Of a stretch of DNA of 64,000 nt, positions 25,705 to 33,892 are shown piece by piece. Position 1 is the stretch's first letter; the number at the start of each line of letters is the position of its first letter. This DNA comes from CAVRTJ01 sp964507185 (GTDB taxonomy: Bacteria; Acidobacteriota; UBA4820; DSQY01), in NCBI GenBank assembly GCA_964507185.1, contig CAZDOY010000003.1:65776-129775 (forward strand), written 5' to 3'. Made by a program: the position numbers and the translations under genes. The notes under the pieces are model-generated. The model did no database searches, was not told where the DNA came from, and worked only from the letters and a program-made list of their open reading frames with translations.

Positions 25705-26268
25705 TCAGCTTCCCCGCTCCCGGTAAGTTCCCGTCCGCGTGTCCACGACAATCCGGTCCCCGGCGTTCAGATGGAATGGGACGCTGACGACGGCCCCTGT
25801 GTTGCATGTCGCCGGTTTTCCCCCCGACACCGTGTCGCCCTTGAAACCGGGCTCCGTCTCGAGGATGGTCAGGGTCACGAAGTTCGGCAGGTCCACGCCT
25901 AGAGGCTCGGTGCCGTGAAGCAGTACGCTGACCTCGAGGTTCTCGGTCAGGTATTGCACCGAGTCGCCGAGAACGTCTTTCGGTATCGCGAGCTGTTCGT
26001 AGGTCTGCTGGTCCATAAAATGGAAGATGTCCTCCTCCCTGTAGAGGAATTGCATTTTGGCTTCCTGGGTCTCCGCCGTCTCGACCTTGTCGCCCGCCTT
26101 GACCGTTTTCTCGAGGACCTGGCCTGTCCGCAGGTTCCGCACCTTGGCCCGCGCGAAGGCCGAACCCTTGCCGGGCTTCACGTGGTCCACGTCCACGACA
26201 TCGTAGGCGGCCCCATCGATAAGAAGTTTCACACCTTTACGTATCTGGTTGCTGCTGATAAACCCCAT
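25705..26268 (-). CDS. efp: Elongation factor P
   Basis: 187-aa translation factor that rescues ribosomes stalled on proline stretches. It has the usual three beta-barrel domains. The tip of domain I reads HVKPGKGSAFARAK, with lysine at the position that is beta-lysylated by EpmA in enterobacteria; no epmA or epmB is in the window. It is the last gene of the pil-associated operon, 26 bases after the roadblock gene. The operon products PilQ and the TPR protein contain several proline-rich segments, which may be EF-P clients; this is inference only. Confidence 0.95.
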   Translation of the reverse strand: MGFISSNQIRKGVKLLIDGAAYDVVDVDHVKPGKGSAFARAKVRNLRTGQVLEKTVKAGDKVETAETQEAKMQFLYREEDIFHFMDQQTYEQLAIPKDVLGDSVQYLTENLEVSVLLHGTEPLGVDLPNFVTLTILETEPGFKGDTVSGGKPATCNTGAVVSVPFHLNAGDRIVVDTRTGTYRERGS

Positions 26269-26294
26269 GAGGCGGCCTCCAAAATTTTAGGGAG

Positions 26295-26651
26295 TTATTT
26301 TAAAGCATCTTGGAACTGGTGGGCAATCCTCTGCACTTCGAAGCGCGTCTTGCCTGTGGCCTCGGAGGGCGTCGTGACGAGCAAAATGAAGAGTCCTTCG
26401 GATAAAGCAAATAGGATGACGTTCTGAGACTCGGTGCGAACTATGAATTCGTTCAGCCGGCCAAGAGCCAGTTCCGAGCGCAGCCTTTGCATTGTCCTGA
26501 GAATTCCGTTCATCTCGGCGCTCAGGACCTCATGGGGCACTTCAGCCGCTCTTACCGTGCTTTCGATCTCGATGCCGTCGTCTCCGACCACAGCCACCGC
26601 CCGGAGGCCCGGCAAGGCTTCCAATAGTCTCGTGAACTGCTGTTCAAACAT
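26295..26651 (-). CDS. Roadblock/LC7-domain protein
   Basis: 118-aa single roadblock domain, the fold of MglB and other small-GTPase regulators. Recognisable parts are LPGLRAVAVVGDDGIEIES near the start and VILFALSEGLFILLVTT near the end. There is no transmembrane segment. No MglA-type GTPase gene is in this window. It overlaps the TPR gene by 8 bases in the pilM-efp operon, which suggests a role in pilus polarity or motility, as in Myxococcus MglB; this link is inference from position. Confidence 0.82.
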   Translation of the reverse strand: MFEQQFTRLLEALPGLRAVAVVGDDGIEIESTVRAAEVPHEVLSAEMNGILRTMQRLRSELALGRLNEFIVRTESQNVILFALSEGLFILLVTTPSEATGKTRFEVQRIAHQFQDALK

Positions 26652-27744
26652 TGGCCCCCTCCCTGATTCGGCGCAGCCACCCCTCCAGCAGTTCGATCCG
26701 CTTGCTACGAACGGCCTTTCTGACGTCCACTTCCTGCACGGCCGGACCTTCCTGCTCCACCCCTGCCATGCCCGTCATGAGCCGCGAGATCCTCTCTCTG
26801 ATCGCAGCGCTTTCGGGCTCCTTGAGCAGAATACGCTGGTAGATCTCGATAGCCTTCTCCGGGTATCCCTGCTTTTCGTACAGCTCAGCAAGGGTCATGG
26901 TGTTCAGCGAGACATCGGCGGTATCCTCTACGATCTCGGGGGAAGGGTACACCCGCTCCTCGACGTCCGTCTCGCTTTCGCTCGTTTCGGAGGTCAGCGT
27001 GGCCATGCGATCTGTTTCCACGTCCTCGTCGAGGGGCTGGTCGTCGGCGCTTCCGGCCCTCAGAAAGTCCGGTTGGGACAGTGCGCTCGATTCGAGAGCC
27101 AGGGGATCTTCGTCCATGTCCGGGATTTCCCACACGTCAGACGATTCATTCGCTGATGCCGGCGCATCGTCGACCGAATCCTCCACGGACTCCACGGGAG
27201 GGACGGGTAGCATCACCGTGTGGGCCGGGTCTTCCTCGGCTTCTGCAACAGGGCCCGCTTCCGCTTCGCGTGCCGATTCGTCCGGCCTCCCGGGGGATTG
27301 GCCAGCCTCGCCACCGGCGAGTGCATCTGATGCTTCATGATGCCCCGATTCCCCCTTGATCCTTCCGATCCTCTCTTTGACTTGCGCCTTGCCAGGATCA
27401 AAGAGCTCAACAATCTGGTAGTGCCGGAGAGCCAAGTCCTTCTCACCCTGGGAGTAATAGATATCGGCGGCGAGGTGATTCGCCGCCACGTTCTCCGGCA
27501 GCGCCTTCAGGACCCGCTCCACCATGCCGTGAGCATCTTCCAGGCGATCCCCCGCAAGATAGAGCTGCGCAAGCAGAATCCTGGCCTGCCAATGGTTCGG
27601 GTTCTGGTCCAATCCCTTTTCGCAGATCCCCACGGCCTCGTCGAACCGGCCCATCTTCTGATACTCGCGTGCCAAATCGAAGAACCGACGCATTTTCGGA
27701 TCTTCTCTGATCTGGGTCTCCAGTTCGGCGAGACTGAACTCCAT
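26644..27744 (-). CDS. Tetratricopeptide repeat protein with long acidic linker
   Basis: 366-aa cytosolic protein. About three TPR units lie in residues 1-120 (MGRFDEAVGICEKGLDQNPN, then two more). A strongly acidic, Ser/Asp/Glu/Pro-rich, probably disordered linker follows (about 130-285), then one more TPR unit near LYEKQGYPEKAIEIYQRIL. This N-TPR/linker/C-TPR layout is typical of scaffold proteins. The ATG at 27744 shares one base with the lipoprotein stop (TGATG). Its place between pilQ-associated genes and a roadblock gene suggests pilus assembly or polarity, untested. Confidence 0.8.
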   Translation of the reverse strand: MEFSLAELETQIREDPKMRRFFDLAREYQKMGRFDEAVGICEKGLDQNPNHWQARILLAQLYLAGDRLEDAHGMVERVLKALPENVAANHLAADIYYSQGEKDLALRHYQIVELFDPGKAQVKERIGRIKGESGHHEASDALAGGEAGQSPGRPDESAREAEAGPVAEAEEDPAHTVMLPVPPVESVEDSVDDAPASANESSDVWEIPDMDEDPLALESSALSQPDFLRAGSADDQPLDEDVETDRMATLTSETSESETDVEERVYPSPEIVEDTADVSLNTMTLAELYEKQGYPEKAIEIYQRILLKEPESAAIRERISRLMTGMAGVEQEGPAVQEVDVRKAVRSKRIELLEGWLRRIREGANV

Positions 27745-28274
27745 CAATAATTCCCAATGGAGAAATAGTAGGTGGTCTTCAGGGTCTGCACATACCCGTC
27801 CTTGTTTCGATGTGCCTTGATCACCACCTGCATCGCCAGCCTAGCGGAATCCGTCGTGCCGGCGAAGCTTGCCGCGTTTTCCTGCAGATACGCTTCCGAT
27901 ACGAGAGTCACCGGTATCCGGCTGGTCACGTAGGGCTTGACCTTGATCTTGACATTTTGATCGTCACCGGCCGGAAGAGCCACCAGGTGGTGCCCGGGGT
28001 CGCTGATGAGCGTGTAGTCAGTCTGCACCTCACTCACTGTCCAGGCATCCGAGGCCACGAGCGACAACCCGGGATCGTTCAGCTTGATATTGAACAAAAA
28101 ATAGACGAGCCGCGTATTGGGCGGTGTGACCCCCACGTTGACGGACGGAGGCTCAGCGCCCTTGAAGGCGAGTTCGGAAACCGGCTCGAGGTTCTTATTT
28201 GTTCCGCATCCCCCTATCAGTCCAAGAAGGATTACCCCAATGATTCCGATGAATAGGGACCTTTTTTTTTTCAT
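27744..28274 (-). CDS. Lipoprotein of unknown function in the pil operon
   Basis: 176-aa secreted lipoprotein: MKKKRSLFIGIIGVI start, a hydrophobic stretch, and a lipobox LIGGC (Cys at residue 23). The mature part is a Pro/Val-rich beta-type sequence without recognised domains. It follows pilQ by 6 bases. Type IV pilus operons usually carry a secretin pilotin elsewhere, so a pilotin or PilP-like role is possible but unproven. A run of 10 adenines directly after the ATG could slip and switch expression. No closer family is recognised. Confidence 0.7.
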   Translation of the reverse strand: MKKKRSLFIGIIGVILLGLIGGCGTNKNLEPVSELAFKGAEPPSVNVGVTPPNTRLVYFLFNIKLNDPGLSLVASDAWTVSEVQTDYTLISDPGHHLVALPAGDDQNVKIKVKPYVTSRIPVTLVSEAYLQENAASFAGTTDSARLAMQVVIKAHRNKDGYVQTLKTTYYFSIGNY

Positions 28275-28280
28275 GCGCTC

Positions 28281-30791
28281 CTACCTGATGATTTTCGGAG
28301 TAAGGAAAATAAGCAACTCATCATTCGATCTGGTCTTGGACCTGTTCTTGAACAGCCACCCAAGGACGGGGATCTTCGAGAGAAAGGGCAGCCCGTTCTG
28401 CGACACGCCCTCATTGGTAACGAAGACACCACCGATGACCGCTGTCTGTCCGTCGTGGACCTTCAGGACGGTCTTGGCCTCTTTCTTGATGATGGGCGGG
28501 GGATTGCCCGGCTCCGCGTTCGCAAAGTCGACGGAATCGTTCGTAATGTCCACGGTCATGTTGACGTTGCCGTCCGCACTGATCTGCGGCGTCACATCCA
28601 GCTTGAGGGTGGCGTTGACGAATATGACCGAGATCTTGTCGGTCGTGGCTACCCTGATGGGTATCTGACGGCCGGACTCTATGGACGCCTTCTGGTTGTC
28701 CTGGGTCACGATGCGAGGTGCCGACAGGACGCGGCCGCGCCCGGTGTTTTCCAGAGCGGCCAGTTTAACGTCCAGGAAGAACGACCCGGTGGTGTTGCCG
28801 AGGACCAGGTCGATGAACCCGTTTGAGGCGGTCGGTGGAAGCGTCACGGCAAAATCGCCCTGGCCGAAATTGGGAAATCCCGTTGAATTGCCGAAGTTAT
28901 GCAGCGAGTATACGCCTGCCGGCCCCGAACCCGTCGCTCCGCCGTGGGTACTCGTGACGTTACCGCTGGTGTCCATCCCGGAATACCAGTTCCCGCTCCA
29001 GGTAATGCCGAAACTCTGTGACCAGGTGATGCTTGTCTCCACGATGCGCGCCTCAATCAGGACCTGCGGAGTCGCCGTGTCCAGCGAATCGATGAGTTTG
29101 AGCAGACTTGCCTTCTTGGAAGGCACCTCCTGGATGATCAGGCTGTTGGTCCTCGGGTCCACGATTATGTGGCCCCTCTCGCTGAGGAACTTGCCTGCAA
29201 TGGCGGCCATGCTGGTCGCCTTTGCGTAGGACAACCGTTTGATAAAGGTCACAGGCTCTTCGGCAAGGAGCTTCTCCTTCTGCATTCGCTGCTGTTGAGC
29301 GAACTTACGCGCAATCTCGGAGGCCGGAGCCACCCAGATCACGTTGTTCTCGTATATGTAATCCAAACCGTTATTCTTGAGGATGATGTCCATGGCCTGG
29401 TCCCACGGAACGTTGGTGAGATCCACGGTGACCTTTCCCTGAACGCCCGGATGAACGACGATGTTCATACCGGAGATGTCGTGGAACATCCTCAGGACAT
29501 CCTTGATGTCGGCGTCCTTAAGGCTGAGGGATATGGGCTCCCCGGTGTACTTGACGGATTCGCCCGAGATGGTCTTTTCCTTGAACGACAGCGGGACGCC
29601 GCCGGCAACCATCGTCTTGCCTTCCGCGCTCTTTGAGGCCGTGTCCTGAGCCACGAACAGGTCCTCGTAGCCCTTGAACTCCTTGGTTGCACCAGGCTTT
29701 ATGGGTGAGAGGTCGACCTTCACCTTGTCCAGGTCTCCGGATTTCGCCTTTGCGGGCGCTGCGTTATTGGCCACGGTCCGGGACGACTGATCCTCCTTCT
29801 TGCTGGAAGCGTCCGGGCCGGGTGCCGAAGGCCTTTCATCGCCTTTGGCCAGATCCGGGGCTGCTCCCGTCTGAGGAGGAGGGGTCATGGCCTTCGGCTG
29901 GGTCTTGGAAGCGCGCTCTGCGCCGCCGTCGAGCCGGACTATTACCCTTGCGCCTTGCGAGTCGACGGTCACCGGGCTCACGGCCTTCTTCATGTCGAGC
30001 ACGACCCGAGTGACCGGCGGATTGTTCTCATGAATGCCGATGCGCACCTTTTCTATGGCACCTGCACCTTCGACGCGGTTGGGAACGCTTCCCTTCTTTA
30101 CGCCCAGCAGGTCAACCACGATGCGCTCGGGGTTCTTCATGGTGAAGTACTTGTACTTCGGCGCGCCATCGGCCTTAATGTCCACGGCGGACCCGTCCTG
30201 AGCGACTGCCACGCTCAACAGCCTGTCCGCCGGGCGAATGGGTGCACCGGTGGCGACGGGTGAAGCCTGTTTAGGTGTTTCGGCCGTTTTCACCGAAGCC
30301 CGGGAAGCTTGGGAGGTCGCATTTGCTTCGGGTCGAGAGGCCTTGCGCGAGGCGCCGGCAGAAGTCGGAGGCGCCGCGTTTCCAGCCCCCACTACCTTAA
30401 CCAGCAACTTGTTGCCGTCGGTGGACACGATGCATTTGGCGAGGTAGGCCTTGTGAATCTCCAGTTTGGCCAGGGCCCTGCCCTTTGCGTGGCTGATAGA
30501 CTCGACCTTGACACTCCGAACGCCGTCCTTGTTGACGGCGAGCGTCTTCGGCAGGTTCGACACGTCCACGTCGGCCATATCTACGACGAACGTCTCTGGA
30601 TCATAGTCGTAGTAAGTATAGTCCATTATCGGATAGTTTCCGGTCACCTCGACGACCACTGCACCGTTCTGCGATGAAGTGGTGAGATCGTGCAATGCGT
30701 TCAACGTGGCAGGCGAGGCGTCCACCGCCCAGACGGTCCAAGCGGCCAAACAGCTGAGAACCGTCATCCAAACGGCAATTCGCTTACTCAT
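28281..30791 (-). CDS. pilQ: Type IV pilus secretin PilQ
   Basis: 836-aa outer-membrane secretin through which the pilus exits. There is a signal peptide (about residues 1-22), two AMIN domains that bind peptidoglycan (about 30-130 and 190-290), and a Pro/Ala/Ser/Lys-rich linker. N0/N1 (STN and secretin-N) domains begin near EPISLSLKDADIKDVLRMFHDISG. The secretin core ends VLKVHDGQTAVIGGV and LIFLTPKII. Length is within the PilQ range. The start overlaps the pilP stop as ATGA. The neighbours confirm the identity. Confidence 0.96.
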   Translation of the reverse strand: MSKRIAVWMTVLSCLAAWTVWAVDASPATLNALHDLTTSSQNGAVVVEVTGNYPIMDYTYYDYDPETFVVDMADVDVSNLPKTLAVNKDGVRSVKVESISHAKGRALAKLEIHKAYLAKCIVSTDGNKLLVKVVGAGNAAPPTSAGASRKASRPEANATSQASRASVKTAETPKQASPVATGAPIRPADRLLSVAVAQDGSAVDIKADGAPKYKYFTMKNPERIVVDLLGVKKGSVPNRVEGAGAIEKVRIGIHENNPPVTRVVLDMKKAVSPVTVDSQGARVIVRLDGGAERASKTQPKAMTPPPQTGAAPDLAKGDERPSAPGPDASSKKEDQSSRTVANNAAPAKAKSGDLDKVKVDLSPIKPGATKEFKGYEDLFVAQDTASKSAEGKTMVAGGVPLSFKEKTISGESVKYTGEPISLSLKDADIKDVLRMFHDISGMNIVVHPGVQGKVTVDLTNVPWDQAMDIILKNNGLDYIYENNVIWVAPASEIARKFAQQQRMQKEKLLAEEPVTFIKRLSYAKATSMAAIAGKFLSERGHIIVDPRTNSLIIQEVPSKKASLLKLIDSLDTATPQVLIEARIVETSITWSQSFGITWSGNWYSGMDTSGNVTSTHGGATGSGPAGVYSLHNFGNSTGFPNFGQGDFAVTLPPTASNGFIDLVLGNTTGSFFLDVKLAALENTGRGRVLSAPRIVTQDNQKASIESGRQIPIRVATTDKISVIFVNATLKLDVTPQISADGNVNMTVDITNDSVDFANAEPGNPPPIIKKEAKTVLKVHDGQTAVIGGVFVTNEGVSQNGLPFLSKIPVLGWLFKNRSKTRSNDELLIFLTPKIIR

Positions 30792-31366
30792 TGTCCCTCC
30801 CCTTCTTGGCTCCTAATCTTGAGAACCAGGTTGCGGAACGGCTTGATGGCGGTTGGGTCATTCAGTTCCTGCTGGACGGTCACCTCTCCCTCCTTGAACG
30901 AGACATTGAGGACGATGCCATCCGCGAAGTGCTCGCCCGCTTTGACTTTGTAGGGCTTGCTATCGGGCCCCTGAAACCACGCTACCGTACCGTGAGGCGT
31001 CTTGACGATGGCTTCCAGGGAGCAGGCCTCAACCGTGAAACGGGACAGTCCCGTCGTGCCCCGCTTGACTTTCACTTGAGAACCGGCGCCGAACGCGCCC
31101 CTGACCAGCGGGCTGAAAGGATCCCTCTCCGTTGCGTGCCGGTAAAGGGACTCACCTTCCATCAGCAGGCTGTCATCTGGACGCTCCGATGCCGCCTGCC
31201 CCGTGGCTTGCTGGGGAGAGATCAAAGCGGCCGGGGAAGCCTGCTGCGGTGAAACCTGCTCCTGAACGTGCTGAAGGGTCTTCACAGGTCTTTGAGCCGC
31301 CACTCCCCCGAGCCAGCCGACAGCGATTCCTGCGATACAATACAGGATTAGTCGTCGCCTCATCAT
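30788..31366 (-). CDS. pilP: Type IV pilus assembly protein PilP
   Basis: 192-aa inner-membrane-anchored protein that links PilNO to the PilQ secretin. A membrane helix at about residues 6-24 is followed by a long Gln/Ala/Ser-rich linker and a compact C-terminal domain with RDPFSPLV at its start, the known PilP core. Typical PilP proteins are lipoproteins with LxGC near residue 20; here the N-terminal segment has no lipobox cysteine, so it is probably held by the helix. It overlaps pilO and pilQ by 4 bases each. Confidence 0.9.
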   Translation of the reverse strand: MMRRRLILYCIAGIAVGWLGGVAAQRPVKTLQHVQEQVSPQQASPAALISPQQATGQAASERPDDSLLMEGESLYRHATERDPFSPLVRGAFGAGSQVKVKRGTTGLSRFTVEACSLEAIVKTPHGTVAWFQGPDSKPYKVKAGEHFADGIVLNVSFKEGEVTVQQELNDPTAIKPFRNLVLKIRSQEGEGQ

Positions 31367-31938
31367 TTCTTCTCCAGCGCCTTGAAGGCTTCGGGGTTTT
31401 GCATGTAAACCAGGGCGTTGAACTTCGCCGATACCGAGGCCCCCTTCTTATTGGAAGCCTGCATGTCCAGATTGGAAATGTTCACGATGCGCCGCATGTG
31501 CGCGATCTTGTCGAAAAACAGGGCCAAGTCATGATAACCACCCTGCACGTCTATCCCGTAGGCCTGCTCGGAGTACAGGTCCTTCTTCGTGATCGGCTTC
31601 GGGCTGATGGCCACAATGTCCAGGTTCTGGTCCCGGGCATAACTTTGAAACACTCTCAGGAGTTTTCCCGTCTCGGGGTCCATGGGAATAATGGACTTCA
31701 GGACGTCCAAATCCCGCCGGATCATGTCGATCTGACGGTTGAGTTCATCCACCCGCTTCATGGCCTCTTTCCCCTGCCGGATCTGCGTTTCCAGTTCGTC
31801 GCTCTGGGCACGCCGAGCCTGGAGCGTCGTATTCTGATCTGAAAGGAATGCGAACCAGGCAGCCCCGAATATGAGTGCGCCGACGAGGACGACCACCAGG
31901 TACTGGGCCCAGCGGGGAAGTCTCAAGAATCTATCCAT
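31363..31938 (-). CDS. pilO: Type IV pilus assembly protein PilO
   Basis: 191-aa bitopic protein: a short cytosolic end, a membrane helix (about 13-32), a coiled coil (about 40-90, heptad-like QARRAQSDELETQI) and a C-terminal ferredoxin-like domain. It pairs with PilN on the periplasmic side of the inner membrane as part of the alignment subcomplex. Length and architecture match. The gene lies 9 bases after pilN and overlaps pilP. Confidence 0.92.
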   Translation of the reverse strand: MDRFLRLPRWAQYLVVVLVGALIFGAAWFAFLSDQNTTLQARRAQSDELETQIRQGKEAMKRVDELNRQIDMIRRDLDVLKSIIPMDPETGKLLRVFQSYARDQNLDIVAISPKPITKKDLYSEQAYGIDVQGGYHDLALFFDKIAHMRRIVNISNLDMQASNKKGASVSAKFNALVYMQNPEAFKALEKK

Positions 31939-31947
31939 GGTCCCCTC

Positions 31948-32592
31948 CTAATTCCCTGAATTCCCTGTGGTCTTGGCCGGCTGTGCGGCCTGCCCCGGCT
32001 GCGGTTGATCCGGTTCAGGCTTATAGTTGGCACTGAGTTTATAGCTGTAGACCTGCTCGCCCTGACCGCTTTCCTGGCGGACGTCACCGAGCTGGACGCT
32101 TGAAAATTCTTTCATGTCGACCATGTTGTCGTAGAGAGATGAGATTGTTTTGATGCTGCGCGCCCGGCCCTGAAGGATGATTCCGTTACTCGACTGCTTG
32201 GCCGACGTGTACCACGCGCCCTCAGGCAGAACCTCAACGAGTCGGTTCATCAGCTTGACCGGAAGGCTCTGTTTGTCTTTCAGCTCTTTTATCTGATCCA
32301 CTTTGGCGCTGTATTCCTTCTTCTTCTGCTCAAGTTCCTTGACCTTTTCCCTCGCGCCCTCGTATTTCTTGAGTTCCTCCCGTTGGCGGGCGATCTGCTG
32401 CGCCAGGTTGTGGTTTTCCATCATGAGCCAAGCACCGTATCCCAGGGTCGCAAGAACTGTGATCAGGAGAATCGTGGCGAATATACCCCAGGGGGGAGCT
32501 CCTTCCGCGGGTGCAGCCGCAGCCATAGAAGGAAGGCTCACACCGCCTCTTTTAGCGCCCCGACCTTCCCTGAGCAAATTGATTCGGATCAT
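31948..32592 (-). CDS. pilN: Type IV pilus assembly protein PilN
   Basis: 214-aa bitopic protein starting MIRINLLREGRG, the conserved N-terminal PilN segment that docks in the groove of PilM. A membrane helix is at about residues 35-57. A coiled coil and a periplasmic ferredoxin-like domain follow; the C-terminus is a Gln/Pro-rich tail (QPQPGQAAQPAK). It directly abuts pilM, whose stop lies immediately before the start. Confidence 0.95.
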   Translation of the reverse strand: MIRINLLREGRGAKRGGVSLPSMAAAAPAEGAPPWGIFATILLITVLATLGYGAWLMMENHNLAQQIARQREELKKYEGAREKVKELEQKKKEYSAKVDQIKELKDKQSLPVKLMNRLVEVLPEGAWYTSAKQSSNGIILQGRARSIKTISSLYDNMVDMKEFSSVQLGDVRQESGQGEQVYSYKLSANYKPEPDQPQPGQAAQPAKTTGNSGN

Positions 32593-33651
32593 TTAATCCC
32601 CCATCTTGCGCAAGGCCAAGCCCACGGCAACCGCGAAGTGTGGAGCCAGTTTGTTCACGGTGTCCATAGGGATCTGCCGTTCGTCGATGGTCACGTTCTG
32701 GAACGGGTTCATAATCTCCACGGGCACGCCGAAGAACTGACTCAAGTACCGGTCGAGGTTGGGGATCTGGCAACCGCCTCCCGAGAGGACAATCTTGTGG
32801 ATGGTGTTCTCGTTGGTGGTCACACGGAAGAAGTCCAGGGTCTTCTTGAGTTCGGCGCCGAACTCCTCGGTCATGGCGTTGAGAATCGGGGCGGCCTGCT
32901 CGGGGCGCACGCCCTCCACATCGTCCCCTTTCTTTATGGCTTCCGCCTGCTCATAGGTGAGGTTGAGTTCGCGCTGCAACGTGTCCGTATAGTTGTTGCC
33001 GCCGCCCTGGATGTCCCGCCAGAAGAGCGGGCTTCCGCCTTTGAGCACGGCGATGTTCGAGGTGCCGGCGCCGACGTTGACGAGGGCGACGACTTCACCA
33101 CCCGAGATGGGATAGTTGATTTCATAGGAATTCTGAACGGAGAAGACGTCCACGTCCAAAACGGACGGCGTGAGCCCCGCCTGACTCAGGATAGAGGTGT
33201 ACTCCGCGATCAGATCGCGCTTCACGGCCACCAGGAGAACGCTGATGTTGCCGGTTGTGGGATCGGTTTCCAGCACCTGGTGGTCAATCTTCACTTCCTC
33301 GATGTCGAAGGGAATGTACTGGCCCGCCTCCCACTGGATGGCCTCTGCCAGTTCGGCCTCGCTCATGGCCATCATCGAGATGCGCTTGATGATGACGGAG
33401 TTGCCGTCGACAGAGGTGGCGACATTCACTGTCCTTATGTTCTTCTCCCGGATCAACCGAGTCACGGCGTCAATCACCGCGCCCGAGTCCATTATCGTCC
33501 CTCCAACGACGGCTTCGGCGGGAAGCGGTTCGATTCCGAAGGACTTCAGTTGGTAGCCTTTGCCTTTGCCCAGATCCTTGAGTTCCACCATTTTTACGGT
33601 GGACGACCCGATATCCAAGCCCAACAGGTTTTTGCTTTTTCCGAAGAACAC
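32593..33651 (-). CDS. pilM: Type IV pilus assembly protein PilM (actin-like)
   Basis: 352-aa cytosolic actin-like ATPase that anchors the alignment complex via PilN. The nucleotide-binding motifs are GLDIGSSTVKMVEL (phosphate 1), VNVGAGTSNIAVLKGG (phosphate 2) and VLSGGGCQIPNLDRYL (adenosine). GTG at 33651 is the start, with GGGGAATCGAAG upstream; no good ATG lies near the family start. It is the first gene of the 8-kb minus-strand operon that ends with efp. Confidence 0.96.
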   Translation of the reverse strand: MFFGKSKNLLGLDIGSSTVKMVELKDLGKGKGYQLKSFGIEPLPAEAVVGGTIMDSGAVIDAVTRLIREKNIRTVNVATSVDGNSVIIKRISMMAMSEAELAEAIQWEAGQYIPFDIEEVKIDHQVLETDPTTGNISVLLVAVKRDLIAEYTSILSQAGLTPSVLDVDVFSVQNSYEINYPISGGEVVALVNVGAGTSNIAVLKGGSPLFWRDIQGGGNNYTDTLQRELNLTYEQAEAIKKGDDVEGVRPEQAAPILNAMTEEFGAELKKTLDFFRVTTNENTIHKIVLSGGGCQIPNLDRYLSQFFGVPVEIMNPFQNVTIDERQIPMDTVNKLAPHFAVAVGLALRKMGD

Positions 33652-33675
33652 CTTCGATTCCCCTTTTTAAAGCGC

Positions 33676-33753
33676 CTAAAGCCCCTTAAACTTAATGCTC
33701 TGCATTAACATATCGAATGCACGGCCGAAAGTCAAGTGCAAAATTGTTCTCAT
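33676..33753 (-). CDS. Possible 25-residue leader peptide upstream of pilM
   Basis: An ATG preceded by GGGGAAGGGTC opens a 25-codon frame starting MRTILHLTFGRAFDML and ending KFKGL, 24 bases upstream of the pilM start. It would be translated only from P2, because P1 lies inside it. There is no family match to judge by, and GC content and composition do not exclude chance, so this is speculative. Confidence 0.2.
   Translation of the reverse strand: MRTILHLTFGRAFDMLMQSIKFKGL
33692..33708. promoter_or_regulatory. 17-bp palindrome over the predicted P1 start point (candidate operator)
   Basis: TTAATGC and GCATTAA form a perfect 7-bp inverted repeat with a 3-base spacer. It overlaps the last two bases of the -10 and covers the predicted transcription start of P1, a typical place for a repressor site. 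Confidence 0.5.
33707..33735 (-). promoter_or_regulatory. Predicted sigma-70 promoter P1 of the pil operon
   Basis: On the minus strand TTGACT and TATGTT are separated by exactly 17 bases, placing the start point near 33700, about 50 bases upstream of the pilM GTG. This is a strong match in an intergenic, AT-richer region and is covered at its downstream end by a perfect palindrome. Confidence 0.65.
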
Positions 33754-33773
33754 GACCCTTCCCCTTTGCGTGC

Positions 33774-33802
33774 ATTGTAGACTCTACGGCACCTCGTGGC
33801 AA
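33774..33802 (-). promoter_or_regulatory. Predicted sigma-70 promoter P2 of the pil operon
   Basis: On the minus strand TTGCCA and TACAAT lie 17 bases apart, about 65 bases upstream of P1. Its transcript would include the P1 region and a 25-codon open frame (33676-33753) with an upstream GGGGAAGGG. Confidence 0.5.
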
Positions 33803-33892
33803 TCCCTTGCCCCTCCACCGGGGGGGGTGATATGCTTTCAGTCCTCGAAAGGCCGGCAAAGAAGGCTGAGTTCGTAATCCTGGAGAGCAAAG

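Noticed and set aside
32383..33708. Long antisense open frame opposite pilM and pilN
   Set aside because: PilM/PilN motifs on the other strand are clear, and this frame shows only mirror-type low-complexity composition.
33797..33811. Sigma-54-like site (TGGCA...TTGC) upstream of dnaB
   Set aside because: The GG and GC cores are 9 bases apart instead of 10, and dnaB is not a typical sigma-54 gene. A sigma-70 promoter on the other strand explains the same bases better.
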